Positions 23,301 to 38,300 of a stretch of DNA of 64,000 nt are shown piece by piece. The notes under the pieces are model-generated. The model searched no databases, was not told the DNA's origin, and was given only the letters and a program-made list of their open reading frames with translations. Every line of letters begins with the position of its first letter. Positions within the stretch are counted from its first letter, which is position 1. This DNA is from Nemertoderma westbladi. Its lineage: Eukaryota > Xenacoelomorpha > Nemertodermatida > Nemertodermatidae. The translations under genes were made by a program, and so were the position numbers. Location of the stretch: the NCBI GenBank assembly GCA_032718475.1, contig JAUCBJ010001674.1, positions 1 through 64,000 on the forward strand, written 5' to 3'.

Positions 23301-26300
23301 GGCTAAATGTTAATGTTGATAGGCTAAATGTTAATGTTGATAGGCTAAATGTAAATGTTGATAGGCTAAATGTTAATGTTGATAGGCTAAATGTTAATGT
23401 TGATAGGCTAAATGTAATGTTGATAGGCTAAATGTTAATGTTGATAGGCTAAATGTTAATGTTGATAGGCTAAATGTTAATGTTGATAGGCTAAATGTTA
23501 ATGTTGATAGGCTAAATGTTAATGTTGATAGGCTAAATGTAAATGTTGATAGGCCAATGTTAATGTTGATAGGCTAAATGTTAATGTTGATAGGCTAAAT
23601 GTAAATGTTGATAGGCTAAATGTAAATGTTGATAGGCTAAATGTTAATATTGATAGGCTAAATGTTAATGTTGATAGGCTAAATGTAAATGTTGATAGGC
23701 TAAATGTTAATGTTGATAGGCTAAATGTTAATGTTGATAGGCTAAATGTTAATGTTGATAGGCTAAATGTTAATGTTGATAGGCTAAATGTAAATGTTGA
23801 TAGGCTAAATGTTAATGTTGATAGGCTAAATGTTAATGTTGATAGGCTAAATGTAAATGTTGATAGGCTAAATGTAAATGTTGATAGGCTAAATGTTAAT
23901 GTTGATAGGCTAAATGTTAATGTTGATAGGCTAAATGTAAATGTTGATAGGCTAAATGTTAATGTTGATAGGCTAAATGTTAATGTTGATAGGCTAAATG
24001 TAAATGTTGATAGGCTAAATGTTAATGTTGATAGGCTAAATGTTAATGTTGATAGGCTAAATGTTAATGTTGATAGGCTAAATGTTAATGTTGATAGGCT
24101 AAATGTTAATGTTGATAGGCTAAATGTAAATGTTGATAGGCTAAATGTTAATGTTGATAGGCTAAATGTTAATGTTGATAGGCTAAATGTAAATGTTGAT
24201 AGGCTAAATGTAAATGTTGATAGGCTAAATGTTAATGTTGATAGGCTAAATGTTAATGTTGATAGGCTAAATGTAAATGTTGATGTTATGTTGATAGGCT
24301 AAATGTTAATGTTGATAGGCTAAATGTTAATGTTGATAGGCTAAATGTAAATGTTGATAGGCTAAATGTAAATGTTGATAGGCTAAATGTAAATGTTGAT
24401 AGGCTAAATGTTAATGTTGATGTTATGTTGATAGGCTAAATGTTAATGTTGATAGGCTAAATGTAAATGTTGATAGGCTAAATGTTAATGTTGATAGGCT
24501 AAATGTTAATGTTGATAGGCTAAATGTTAATGTTGATAGGCTAAATGTTAATGTTGATAGGCTAAATGTTAATGTTGATAGGCTAAATGTAAATGTTGAT
24601 AGGCTAAATGTTAATGTTGATAGGCTAAATGTTAATGTTGATAGGCTAAATGTAAATGTTGATAGGCTAAATGTTAATGTTGATAGGCTAAATGTAAATG
24701 TTGATAGGCTAAATGTAAATGTTGATAGGCTAAATGTTAATGTTGATGTTATGTTGATAGGCTAAATGTTAATGTTGATAGGCTAAATGTAAATGTTGAT
24801 AGGCTAAATGTTAATGTTGATAGGCTAAATGTTAATGTTGATAGGCTAAATGTTAATGTTGATAGGCTAAATGTTAATGTTGATAGGCTAAATGTTAATG
24901 TTGATAGGCTAAATGTAAATGTTGATAGGCTAAATGTTAATGTTGATAGGCTAAATGTTAATGTTGATAGGCTAAATGTAAATGTTGATAGGCTAAATGT
25001 TAATGTTGATAGGCTAAATGTTAATGTTGATAGGCTAAATGTTAATGTTGATAGGCTAAATGTTAATGTTGATGTTATGTTGATAGGCTAAATGTTAATG
25101 TTGATAGGCTAAATGTAAATGTTGATAGGCTAAATGTTAATGTTGATAGGCTAAATGTAAATGTTGATAGGCTAAATGTTAATGTTGATAGGCTAAATGT
25201 TAATGTTGATAGGCTAAATGTAAATGTTGATAGGCTAAATGTTAATGTTGATAGGCTAAATGTTAATGTTGATAGGCTAAATGTTAATGTTGATAGGCTA
25301 AATGTTAATGTTGATAGGCTAAATGTTAATGTTGATAGGCTAAATGTAAATGTTGATAGGCTAAATGTTAATGTTGATAGGCTAAATGTTAATGTTGATA
25401 GGCTAAATGTAAATGTTGATAGGCTAAATGTAAATGTTGATAGGCTAAATGTTAATGTTGATAGGCTAAATGTTAATGTTGATAGGCTAAATGTAATGTT
25501 GATGTTATGTTGATAGGCTAAATGTTAATGTTGATAGGCTAAATGTTAATGTTGATAGGCTAAATGTAAATGTTGATAGGCTAAATGTAAATGTTGATAG
25601 GCTAAATGTAAATGTTGATAGGCTAAATGTTAATGTTGATGTTATGTTGATAGGCTAAATGTTAATGTTGATAGGCTAAATGTTAATGTTGATAGGCTAA
25701 ATGTTAATGTTGATAGGCTAAATGTTAATGTTGATAGGCTAAATGTAAATGTTGATAGGCTAAATGTAAATGTTGATAGGCTAAATGTTAATGTTGATGT
25801 TATGTTGATAGGCTAAATGTTAATGTTGATAGGCTAAATGTTAATGTTGATAGGCTAAATGTAAATGTTGATAGGCTAAATGTTAATGTTGATAGGCTAA
25901 ATGTTAATGTTGATAGGCTAAATGTTAATGTTGATAGGCTAAATGTAAATGTTGATAGGCTAAATGTTAATGTTGATAGGCTAAATGTTAATGTTGATAG
26001 GCTAAATGTAAATGTTGATAGGCTAAATGTAAATGTTGATAGGCTAAATGTTAATGTTGATAGGCTAAATGTTAATGTTGATAGGCTAAATGTAATGTTG
26101 ATAGGCTAAATGTTAATGTTGATAGGCTAAATGTTAATGTTGATAGGCTAAATGTTAATGTTGATAGGCTAAATGTTAATGTTGATAGGCTAAATGTTAA
26201 TGTTGATAGGCTAAATGTAAATGTTGATAGGCTAAATGTTAATGTTGATAGGCTAAATGTTAATGTTGATAGGCTAAATGTAAATGTTGATAGGCTAAAT

Positions 26301-29300
26301 GTAAATGTTGATAGGCTAAATGTTAATGTTGATAGGCTAAATGTTAATGTTGATAGGCTAAATGTAAATGTTGATAGGCTAAATGTTAATGTTGATAGGC
26401 TAAATGTTAATGTTGATAGGCTAAATGTTAATGTTGATAGGCTAAATGTTAATGTTGATAGGCTAAATGTTAATGTTGATAGGCTAAATGTTAATGTTGA
26501 TAGGCTAAATGTTAATGTTGATAGGCTAAATGTTAATGTTGATAGGCTAAATGTAAATGTTGATAGGCTAAATGTTAATGTTGATAGGCTAAATGTTAAT
26601 GTTGATAGGCTAAATGTTAATGTTGATAGGCTAAATGTAAATGTTGATAGGCTAAATGTTAATGTTGATAGGCTAAATGTAAATGTTGATAGGCTAAATG
26701 TTAATGTTGATGTTATGTTGATAGGCTAAATGTTAATGTTGATAGGCTAAATGTTAATGTTGATAGGCTAAATGTTAATGTTGATAGGCTAAATGTTAAT
26801 GTTGATAGGCTAAATGTAAATGTTGATAGGCTAAATGTAAATGTTGATAGGCTAAATGTTAATGTTGATGTTATGTTGATAGGCTAAATGTAAATGTTGA
26901 TAGGCTAAATGTTAATGTTGATAGGCTAAATGTAAATGTTGATAGGCTAAATGTTAATGTTGATAGGCTAAATGTTAATGTTGATAGGCTAAATGTTAAT
27001 GTTGATAGGCTAAATGTAAATGTTGATAGGCCAATGTTAATGTTGATAGGCTAAATGTTAATGTTGATAGGCTAAATGTAAATGTTGATAGGCTAAATGT
27101 AAATGTTGATAGGCTAAATGTTAATATTGATAGGCTAAATGTTAATGTTGATAGGCTAAATGTAATGTTGATAGGCTAAATGTTAATGTTGATAGGCTAA
27201 ATGTTAATGTTGATAGGCTAAATGTTAATGTTGATAGGCTAAATGTTAATGTTGATAGGCTAAATGTTAATGTTGATAGGCTAAATGTAAATGTTGATAG
27301 GCTAATGTTAATGTTGATAGGCTAAATGTTAATGTTGATAGGCTAAATGTAAATGTTGATAGGCTAAATGTAAATGTTGATAGGCTAAATGTTAATGTTG
27401 ATAGGCTAAATGTTAATGTTGATAGGCTAAATGTAAATGTTGATAGGCTAAATGTTAATGTTGATAGGCTAAATGTTAATGTTGATAGGCTAAATGTAAA
27501 TGTTGATAGGCTAAATGTTAATGTTGATAGGCTAAATGTTAATGTTGATAGGCTAAATGTTAATGTTGATAGGCTAAATGTTAATGTTGATAGGCTAAAT
27601 GTTAATGTTGATAGGCTAAATGTAAATGTTGATAGGCCAATGTTAATGTTGATAGGCTAAATGTTAATGTTGATAGGCTAAATGTAAATGTTGATAGGCT
27701 AAATGTAAATGTTGATAGGCTAAATGTTAATGTTGATAGGCTAAATGTTAATGTTGATAGGCTAAATGTAAATGTTGATGTTATGTTGATAGGCTAAATG
27801 TTAATGTTGATAGGCTAAATGTTAATGTTGATAGGCTAAATGTAAATGTTGATAGGCTAAATGTAAATGTTGATAGGCTAAATGTAAATGTTGATAGGCT
27901 AAATGTTAATGTTGATGTTATGTTGATAGGCTAAATGTTAATGTTGATGTTATGTTGATAGGCTAAATGTTAATGTTGATAGGCTAAATGTAAATGTTGA
28001 TAGGCTAAATGTTAATGTTGATAGGCTAAATGTTAATGTTGATAGGCTAAATGTTAATGTTGATAGGCTAAATGTTAATGTTGATAGGCTAAATGTTAAT
28101 GTTGATAGGCTAAATGTAAATGTTGATAGGCTAAATGTTAATGTTGATAGGCTAAATGTAAATGTTGATAGGCTAAATGTAAATGTTGATAGGCTAAATG
28201 TTAATGTTGATAGGCTAAATGTAAATGTTGATAGGCTAAATGTAAATGTTGATAGGCTAAATGTTAATGTTGATGTTATGTTGATAGGCTAAATGTTAAT
28301 GTTGATAGGCTAAATGTAAATGTTGATAGGCTAAATGTTAATGTTGATAGGCTAAATGTTAATGTTGATAGGCTAAATGTTAATGTTGATAGGCTAAATG
28401 TTAATGTTGATAGGCTAAATGTTAATGTTGATAGGCTAAATGTAAATGTTGATAGGCTAAATGTTAATGTTGATAGGCTAAATGTTAATGTTGATAGGCT
28501 AAATGTAAATGTTGATAGGCTAAATGTTAATGTTGATAGGCTAAATGTAAATGTTGATAGGCTAAATGTTAATGTTGATAGGCTAAATGTTAATGTTGAT
28601 GTTATGTTGATAGGCTAAATGTTAATGTTGATAGGCTAAATGTAAATGTTGATAGGCTAAATGTTAATGTTGATAGGCTAAATGTAAATGTTGATAGGCT
28701 AAATGTTAATGTTGATAGGCTAAATGTTAATGTTGATAGGCTAAATGTAAATGTTGATAGGCTAAATGTTAATGTTGATAGGCTAAATGTTAATGTTGAT
28801 AGGCTAAATGTTAATGTTGATAGGCTAAATGTTAATGTTGATAGGCTAAATGTTAATGTTGATAGGCTAAATGTAAATGTTGATAGGCTCAATGTTAATG
28901 TTGATAGGCTAAATGTTAATGTTGATAGGCTAAATGTTAATGTTGATAGGCTAAATGTAAATGTTGATAGGCTAAATGTTAATGTTGATAGGCTAAATGT
29001 TAATGTTGATAGGCTAAATGTAAATGTTGATGTTATGTTGATAGGCTAAATGTTAATGTTGATAGGCTAAATGTTAATGTTGATAGGCTAAATGTAAATG
29101 TTGATAGGCTAAATGTAAATGTTGATAGGCTAAATGTAAATGTTGATAGGCTAAATGTTAATGTTGATGTTATGTTGATAGGCTAAATGTTAATGTTGAT
29201 AGGCTAAATGTTAATGTTGATAGGCTAAATGTTAATGTTGATAGGCTAAATGTTAATGTTGATAGGCTAAATGTAAATGTTGATAGGCTAAATGTAAATG

Positions 29301-32300
29301 TTGATAGGCTAAATGTTAATGTTGATAGGCTAAATGTAAATGTTGATAGGCTAAATGTTAATGTTGATAGGCTAAATGTAAATGTTGATAGGCTAAATGT
29401 TAATGTTGATAGGCTAAATGTTAATGTTGATAGGCTAAATGTTAATGTTGATAGGCTAAATGTAAATGTTGATAGGCCAATGTTAATGTTGATAGGCTAA
29501 ATGTTAATGTTGATAGGCTAAATGTAAATGTTGATAGGCTAAATGTAAATGTTGATAGGCTAAATGTTAATATTGATAGGCTAAATGTTAATGTTGATAG
29601 GCTAAATGTAAATGTTGATAGGCTAAATGTTAATGTTGATAGGCTAAATGTTAATGTTGATAGGCTAAATGTTAATGTTGATAGGCTAAATGTTAATGTT
29701 GATAGGCTAAATGTTAATGTTGATAGGCTAAATGTAAATGTTGATAGGCCAATGTTAATGTTGATAGGCTAAATGTTAATGTTGATAGGCTAAATGTAAA
29801 TGTTGATAGGCTAAATGTAAATGTTGATAGGCTAAATGTTAATATTGATAGGCTAAATGTTAATGTTGATAGGCTAAATGTAAATGTTGATGTTATGTTG
29901 ATAGGCTAAATGTTAATGTTGATAGGCTAAATGTTAATGTTGATAGGCTAAATGTAAATGTTGATAGGCTAAATGTAAATGTTGATAGGCTAAATGTAAA
30001 TGTTGATAGGCTAAATGTTAATGTTGATGTTATGTTGATAGGCTAAATGTTAATGTTGATAGGCTAAATGTAAATGTTGATAGGCTAAATGTTAATGTTG
30101 ATAGGCTAAATGTTAATGTTGATAGGCTAAATGTTAATGTTGATAGGCTAAATGTTAATGTTGATAGGCTAAATGTTAATGTTGATAGGCTAAATGTAAA
30201 TGTTGATAGGCTAAATGTTAATGTTGATAGGCTAAATGTAAATGTTGATAGGCTAAATGTAAATGTTGATAGGCTAAATGTTAATGTTGATAGGCTAAAT
30301 GTTAATGTTGATAGGCTAAATGTTAATGTTGATAGGCTAAATGTTAATGTTGATAGGCTAAATGTAAATGTTGATGTTATGTTGATAGGCTAAATGTTAA
30401 TGTTGATGTTATGTTGATAGGCTAAATGTAAATGTTGATAGGCTAAATGTAAATGTTGATAGGCTAAATGTTAATGTTGATAGGCTAAATGTTAATGTTG
30501 ATAGGCTAAATGTTAATGTTGATAGGCTAAATGTAAATGTTGATAGGCTAAATGTAAATGTTGATAGGCTAAATGTTAATGTTGATAGGCTAAATGTTAA
30601 TGTTGATAGGCTAAATGTTAATGTTGATAGGCTAAATGTTAATGTTGATGTTATGTTGATAGGCTAAATGTAATGTTGATAGGCTAAATGTTAATGTTGA
30701 TGTTATGTTGATAGGCTAAATGTAAATGTTGATAGGCTAAATGTTAATGTTGATAGGCTAAATGTTAATGTTGATGTTATGTTGATAGGCTAAATGTTAA
30801 TGTTGATAGGCTAAATGTTAATGTTGATAGGCTAAATGTAAATGTTGATAGGCTAAATGTAAATGTTGATAGACTAAATGTTAATGTTGATGTTATGTTG
30901 ATAGGCTAAATGTTAATGTTGATAGGCTAAATGTTAATGTTGATAGGCTAAATGTTAATGTTGATAGGCTAAATGTTAATGTTGATAGGCTAAATGTTAA
31001 TGTTGATAGGCTAAATGTAAATGTTGATAGGCCAATGTTAATGTTGATAGGCTAAATGTTAATGTTGATAGGCTAAATGTTAATGTTGATAGGCTAAATG
31101 TAAATGTTGATAGGCTAAATGTTAATATTGATAGGCTAAATGTTAATGTTGATAGGCTAAATGTAAATGTTGATGTTATGTTGATAGGCTAAATGTTAAT
31201 GTTGATAGGCTAAATGTTAATGTTGATAGGCTAAATGTAAATGTTGATAGGCTAAATGTAAATGTTGATAGGCTAAATGTAAATGTTGATAGGCTAAATG
31301 TTAATGTTGATGTTATGTTGATAGGCTAAATGTTAATGTTGATAGGCTAAATGTTAATGTTGATAGGCTAAATGTTAATGTTGATAGGCTATATGTTAAT
31401 ATTGATAGGCTAAATGTAAATGTTGATAGGCTAAATGTAAATGTTGATAGACTAAATGTTAATGTTGATGTTATGTTGATAGGCTAAATGTAAATGTTGA
31501 TAGGCTAAATGTTAATGTTGATAGGCTAAATGTAAATGTTGATAGGCTAAATGTTAATGTTGATAGGCTAAATGTTAATGTTGATAGGCTAAATGTTAAT
31601 GTTGATAGGCTAAATGTAAATGTTGATAGGCCAATGTTAATGTTGATAGGCTAAATGTTAATGTTGATAGGCTAAATGTAAATGTTGATAGGCTAAATGT
31701 AAATGTTGATAGGCTAAATGTTAATATTGATAGGCTAAATGTTAATGTTGATAGGCTAAATGTAAATGTTGATAGGCTAAATGTTAATGTTGATAGGCTA
31801 AATGTTAATGTTGATAGGCTAAATGTTAATGTTGATAGGCTAAATGTTAATGTTGATAGGCTAAATGTTAATGTTGATAGGCTAAATGTAAATGTTGATA
31901 GGCCAATGTTAATGTTGATAGGCTAAATGTTAATGTTGATAGGCTAAATGTAAATGTTGATAGGCTAAATGTAAATGTTGATAGGCTAAATGTTAATATT
32001 GATAGGCTAAATGTTAATGTAGATAGGCTAAATGTAAATGTTGATGTTATGTTGATAGGCTAAATGTTAATGTTGATAGGCTAAATGTTAATGTTGATAG
32101 GCTAAATGTAAATGTTGATAGGCTAAATGTAAATGTTGATAGGCTAAATGTAAATGTTGATAGGCTAAATGTTAATGTTGATGTTATGTTGATAGGCTAA
32201 ATGTTAATGTTGATAGGCTAAATGTAAATGTTGATAGGCTAAATGTTAATGTTGATAGGCTAAATGTTAATGTTGATAGGCTAAATGTTAATGTTGATAG

Positions 32301-35300
32301 GCTAAATGTTAATGTTGATAGGCTAAATGTTAATGTTGATAGGCTAAATGTAAATGTTGATAGGCTAAATGTTAATGTTGATAGGCTAAATGTAAATGTT
32401 GATAGGCTAAATGTAAATGATGATAGGCTAAATGTTAATATTGATAGGCTAAATGTTAATGTTGATAGGCTAAATGTTAATGTTGATAGGCTAAATGTTA
32501 ATGTTGATAGGCTAAATGTAAATGTTGATGTTATGTTGATAGGCTAAATGTTAATGTTGATGTTATGTTGATAGGCTAAATGTAAATGTTGATAGGCTAA
32601 ATGTAAATGTTGATAGGCTAAATGTTAATGTTGATAGGCTAAATGTTAATGTTGATAGGCTAAATGTTAATGTTGATAGGCTAAATGTAAATGTTGATAG
32701 GCTAAATGTAAATGTTGATAGGCTAAATGTTAATATTGATAGGCTAAATGTTAATGTTGATAGGCTAAATGTTAATGTTGATAGGCTAAATGTTAATGTT
32801 GATGTTATGTTGATAGGCTAAATGTAATTGTTGATAGGCTAAATGTTAATGTTGATGTTATGTTGATAGGCTAAATGTAAATGTTGATAGGCTAAATGTT
32901 AATGTTGATAGGCTAAATGTTAATGTTGATGTTATGTTGATAGGCTAAATGTTAATGTTGATAGGCTATATGTTAATATTGATAGGCTAAATGTAAATGT
33001 TGATAGGCTAAATGTAAATGTTGATAGACTAAATGTTAATGTTGATGTTATGTTGATAGGCTAAATGTTAATGTTGATAGGCTAAATGTAAATGTTGATA
33101 GGCTAAATGTAAATGTTGATAGACTAAATGTTAATGTTGATGTTATGTTGATAGGCTAAATGTTAATATTGATAGGCTAAATGTTAATGTTGATAGGCTA
33201 AATGTTAATGTTGATAGGCTAAATTTTAATGTTGATGTTATGTTGATAGGCTAAATGTTAATGTTGATGTTATGTTGATAGGCTAAATGTTAATGTTGAT
33301 AGGCTATATGTTAATATTGATAGGCTAAATGTAAATGTTGATAGGCTAAATGTAAATGTTGATAGACTAAATGTTAATGTTGATGTTATGTTGATAGGCT
33401 AAATGTTAATGTTGATAGGCTAAATGTAAATGTTGATAGGCTAAATGTAAATGTTGATAGACTAAATGTTAATGTTGATGTTATGTTGATAGGCTAAATG
33501 TTAATATTGATAGGCTAAATGTTAATGTTGATAGGCTAAATGTTAATGTTGATAGGCTAAATTTTAATGTTGATGTTATGTTGATAGGCTAAATGTAAAT
33601 GTTGATAGGCTAAATGTTAATGTTGATGTTATGTTGATAGGCTAAATGTAAATGTTGATAGGCTGAAGGTTTATGTTGATAGGCTAAATGTTAATGTTGA
33701 TGTTATGTTGATAGGCTAAATGTTAATGTTGATAGGCTATATGTTAATATTGATAGGCTAAATGTAAATGTTGATAGGCTAAATGTAAATGTTGATAGGC
33801 TAAATGTAAATGTTGATAGGCTAAATGTAAATGTTGATAGGCTAAATGTAAATGTTGATAGACTAAATGTTAATGTTGATGTTATGTTGATAGGCTAAAT
33901 GTTAATGTTGATAGGCTAAATGTAAATGTTGATAGGATAAATGTTAATGTTGATAGGCTAAATTTTAATGTTGATAGGCTAAATGTTAATGTTGATAGGC
34001 TAAATGTTAATGTTGAATGTTGATGTTATGTTGATAGGCTAAATGTTAATGTTGATAGGCTAAATGTAAATGTTGATAGGCTAAATGTTAATGTTGATAG
34101 GCTAAATGTAAATGTTGATAGGCTAAATGTTAATGTTGATAGGCTAAATGTTAATGTTGATAGGCTAAATGAAATGTTGAAAGGATAAATGTTAATGTTG
34201 ATAGGCTAAATGTAAATGTTGATGTTATGTTGATAGGCTAAATGTAAATGTTGATAGGCTAAATGTTAATGTTGATAGGCTAAATGTTAATGTTGATGTT
34301 ATGTTGATAGGCTAAATGTTAATGTTGATAGGCTAAATGTAAATGTTGATAGGCTAAATGTTAATGTTGATAGGCTAAATGTTAATGTTGATAGGCTAAA
34401 TGTTAATGTTGATAGGCTAAATGTTAATGTTGATAGGATAAATGTTAATTTTGATAGGCTAAATGTAAATGTTGATAGGCTAAATGTTAATGTTGATAGG
34501 CTAAATGTTAATGTTGATAGGCTAAATGTTAATGTTGATAGGCTAAATGTTAATGTTGATAGGCTAAATGTAAATGTTGAATGTTGATGTTATGGTGATA
34601 GGCTAAATGTTAATGTTGATAGGCTAAATGTAAATGTTGATAGGCTAAATGTTAATGTTGATAGGCTAAATGTAAATGTTGATAGGCTAAATGTTAATGT
34701 TGATAGGCTAAATGTTAATGTTGATAGGCTAAATGTAAATGTTGATAGGCTAAATGTTAATGTTGATAGGCTAAACGTAAATGTTGATGTTATGTTGATA
34801 GGCTAAATGTAAATGTTGATAGGCTAAATGTTAATGTTGATAGGCTAAATTTTAATGTTGATGTTATGTTGATAGGCTAAATGTTAATGTTGATGTTATG
34901 TTGATAGGCTAAATGTTAATGTTGATAGGCTATATGTTAATATTGATAGGCTAAATGTAAATGTTGATAGGCTAAATGTAAATGTTGATAGACTAAATGT
35001 TAATGTTGATGTTATGTTGATAGGCTAAATGTTAATGTTGATAGGCTAAATGTAAATGTTGATAGGCTAAATGTAAATGTTGATAGGCTAAATGTTAATG
35101 TTGATGTTATGTTGATAGGCTAAATGTTAATATTGATAGGCTAAATGTTAATGTTGATAGGCTAAATGTTAATGTTGATAGGCTAAATTTTAATGTTGAT
35201 GTTATGTTGATAGGCTAAATGTAAATGTTGATAGGCTAAATGTTAATGTTGATGTTATGTTGATAGGCTAAATGTAAATGTTGATAGGCTAAATGTTTAT

Positions 35301-38300
35301 GTTGATAGGCTAAATGTTAATGTTGATGTTATGTTGATAGGCTAAATGTTAATGTTGATAGGCTATATGTTAATATTGATAGGCTAAATGTAAATGTTGA
35401 TAGGCTAAATGTAAATGTTGATAGGCTAAATGTAAATGTTGATAGGCTAAATGTAAATGTTGATAGGCTAAATGTTAATGTTGATAGGCTAAATGTTAAT
35501 GTTGATAGGCTAAATGTAAATGTTGATGTTATGTTGATAGGCTAAATGTTAATGTTGATAGGCTAAATGTTAATGTTGATAGGCTAAATGTAAATGTTGA
35601 TAGGCTAAATGTAAATGTTGATAGGCTAAATGTAAATGTTGATAGGCTAAATGTTAATGTTGATGTTATGTTGATAGGCTAAATGTTAATGTTGATAGGC
35701 TAAATGTAAATGTTGATAGGCTAAATGTTAATGTTGATAGGCTAAATGTTAATGTTGATAGGCTAAATGTTAATGTTGATAGGCTAAATGTTAATGTTGA
35801 TAGGCTAAATGTTAATGTTGATGTTATGTTGATAGGCTAAATGTTAATGTTGATAGGCTAAATGTTAATGTTGATAGGCTAAATGTTAATGTTGATAGGC
35901 TAAATGTTAATGTTGATAGGCTAAATGTTAATGTTGATAGGCTAAATGTTAATGTTGATATGTTGAATGTTAATGTTGATAGGCTAAATGTTAATGTTGA
36001 TAGGCTAAATGTAAATGTTGATAGGCTAAATGTTAATGTTGATAGGCTAAATGTAAATGTTGATAGGCTAAATGTTAATGTTGATAGGCTAAATGTTAAT
36101 GTTGATAGGCTAAATGTAAATGTTGATAGGCTAAATGTTAATGTTGATAGGCTAAATGTAAATGTTGATGTTATGTTGATAGGCTAAATGTAAATGTTGA
36201 TAGGCTAAATGTTAATGTTGATGTTATGTTGATAGGCTAAATGTTAATGTTGATAGGCTAAATGTTAATGTTGATAGGCTAAATGTTAATGTTGATAGGC
36301 TAAATGTTAATGTTGATAGGCTAAATGTTAATGTTGATAGGATAAATGTTAATGTTGATAGGCTAAATGTAAATGTTGATAGGCTAAATGTTAATGTTGA
36401 TAGGCTAAATGTTAATGTTGATAGGCTAAATGTTAATGTTGATAGGCTAAATGTTAATGTTGATAGGCTAAATGTTAATGTTGATAGGCTAAATGTTAAT
36501 GTTGATAGGCTAAATGTTAATGTTGATGTTATGTTGATAGGCTAAATGTTAATGTTGATAGGCTAAATGTAAATGTTGATAGGCTAAATGTTAATGTTGA
36601 TAGGCTAAATGTTAATGTTGATAGGCTAAATGTAATGTTGATAGGCTAAATGTTAATGTTGATAGGCTAAATGTAAATGTTGATAGGCTAAATGTTAATG
36701 TTGATAGGCTAAATGTAAATGTTGATGTTATGTTGATAGGCTAAATGTAAATGTTGATAGGCTAAATGTTAATGTTGATAGGCTAAATGTTAATGTTGAT
36801 GTTATGTTGATAGGCTAAATGTTAATGTTGATAGGCTATATGTTAATATTGATAGGCTAAATGTAAATGTTGATAGGCTAAATGTAAATGTTGATAGACT
36901 AAATGTTAATGTTGATGTTATGTTGATAGGCTAAATGTTAATGTTGATAGGCTAAATGTAAATGTTGATAGGCTAAATGTTAATGTTGATAGGCTAAATG
37001 TTAATGTTGATGTTATGTTGATAGGCTAAATGTTAATGTTGATAGGCTAAATGTAAATGTTGATAGGCTAAATGTTAATGTTGATAGGCTAAATGTTAAT
37101 GTTGATAGGCTAAATGTAAATGTTGATAGGCTAAATGTTAATGTTGATAGGCTAAATGTAAATGTTGATGTTATGTTGATAGGCTAAATGTAAATGTTGA
37201 TAGGCTAAATGTTAATGTTGATAGGCTAAATGTTAATGTTGATGTTATGTTGATAGGCTAAATGTTAATGTTGATAGGCTAAATGTAAATGTTGATAGGC
37301 TAAATGTTAATGTTGATAGGCTAAATGTTAATGTTGATAGGCTAAATGTTAATGTTGATAGGCTAAATGTTAATGTTGATAGGCTAAATGTAAATGTTGA
37401 TAGGCTAAATGTTAATGTTGATAGGCTAAATGTAAATGTTGATAGGCTAAATGTTAATGTTGATAGGCTAAATGTTAATGTTGATAGGCTAAATGTTAAT
37501 GTTGATAGGCTAAATGTAAATGTTGCTAGGCTAATGTTAATGTTGATAGGCTAAATGTTAATGTTGATAGGCTAAATGTAAATGTTGATAGGCTAAATGT
37601 AAATGATGATAGGCTAAATGTTAATATTGATAGGCTAAATGTTAATGTTGATAGGCTAAATGTTAATATTGATAGGCTAAATGTTAATATTGATAGACTA
37701 AATGTTAATGTTGATAGGCTAAATGTAAATGTTGATAGGCTAAATGTAAATGTTGATAGGCTAAATGTAAATGTAGATAGGCTAAATGTTAATATTGATA
37801 GGCTAAATGTTAATGTTGATAGGCTAAATGTTAATGTTGATAGGCTAAATGTTAATGTTGATAGGCTAAATGTAAATGTTGATGTTATGTTGATAGGCTA
37901 AATGTAAATGTTGATAGGCTAAATGTAAATGTTGATAGGCTAAATGTAAATGTTGATAGGCTAAATGTAAATGTTGATAGGCTAAATGTAAATGTTGATA
38001 GGCTAAATGTAAATGTTGATAGGCTAAATGTAAATGTTGATAGGCTAAATGTAAATGTTGATAGGCTAAATGTAAATGTTGATAGGCTAAATGTAAATGT
38101 TGATAGGCTAAATGTAAATGTTGATAGGCTAAATGTTAATGTTGATAGGCTAAATGTAAATGTTGATAGGCTAAATGTAAATGTTGATAGGCTAAATGTA
38201 AATGTAGATAGGCTAAATGTTAATATTGATAGGCTAAATGTTAATGTTGATAGGCTAAATGTTAATGTTGATAGGCTAAATGTTAATGTTGATAGGCTAA

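Noticed and set aside
20840-28892. Minus-strand frames of SLSTLTF repeats (208 and 96 codons) within the 21-bp array
   Set aside because: They exist only because 21 is divisible by 3; they start and stop where 11-bp unit variants shift the phase, and there are no flanking gene signals.
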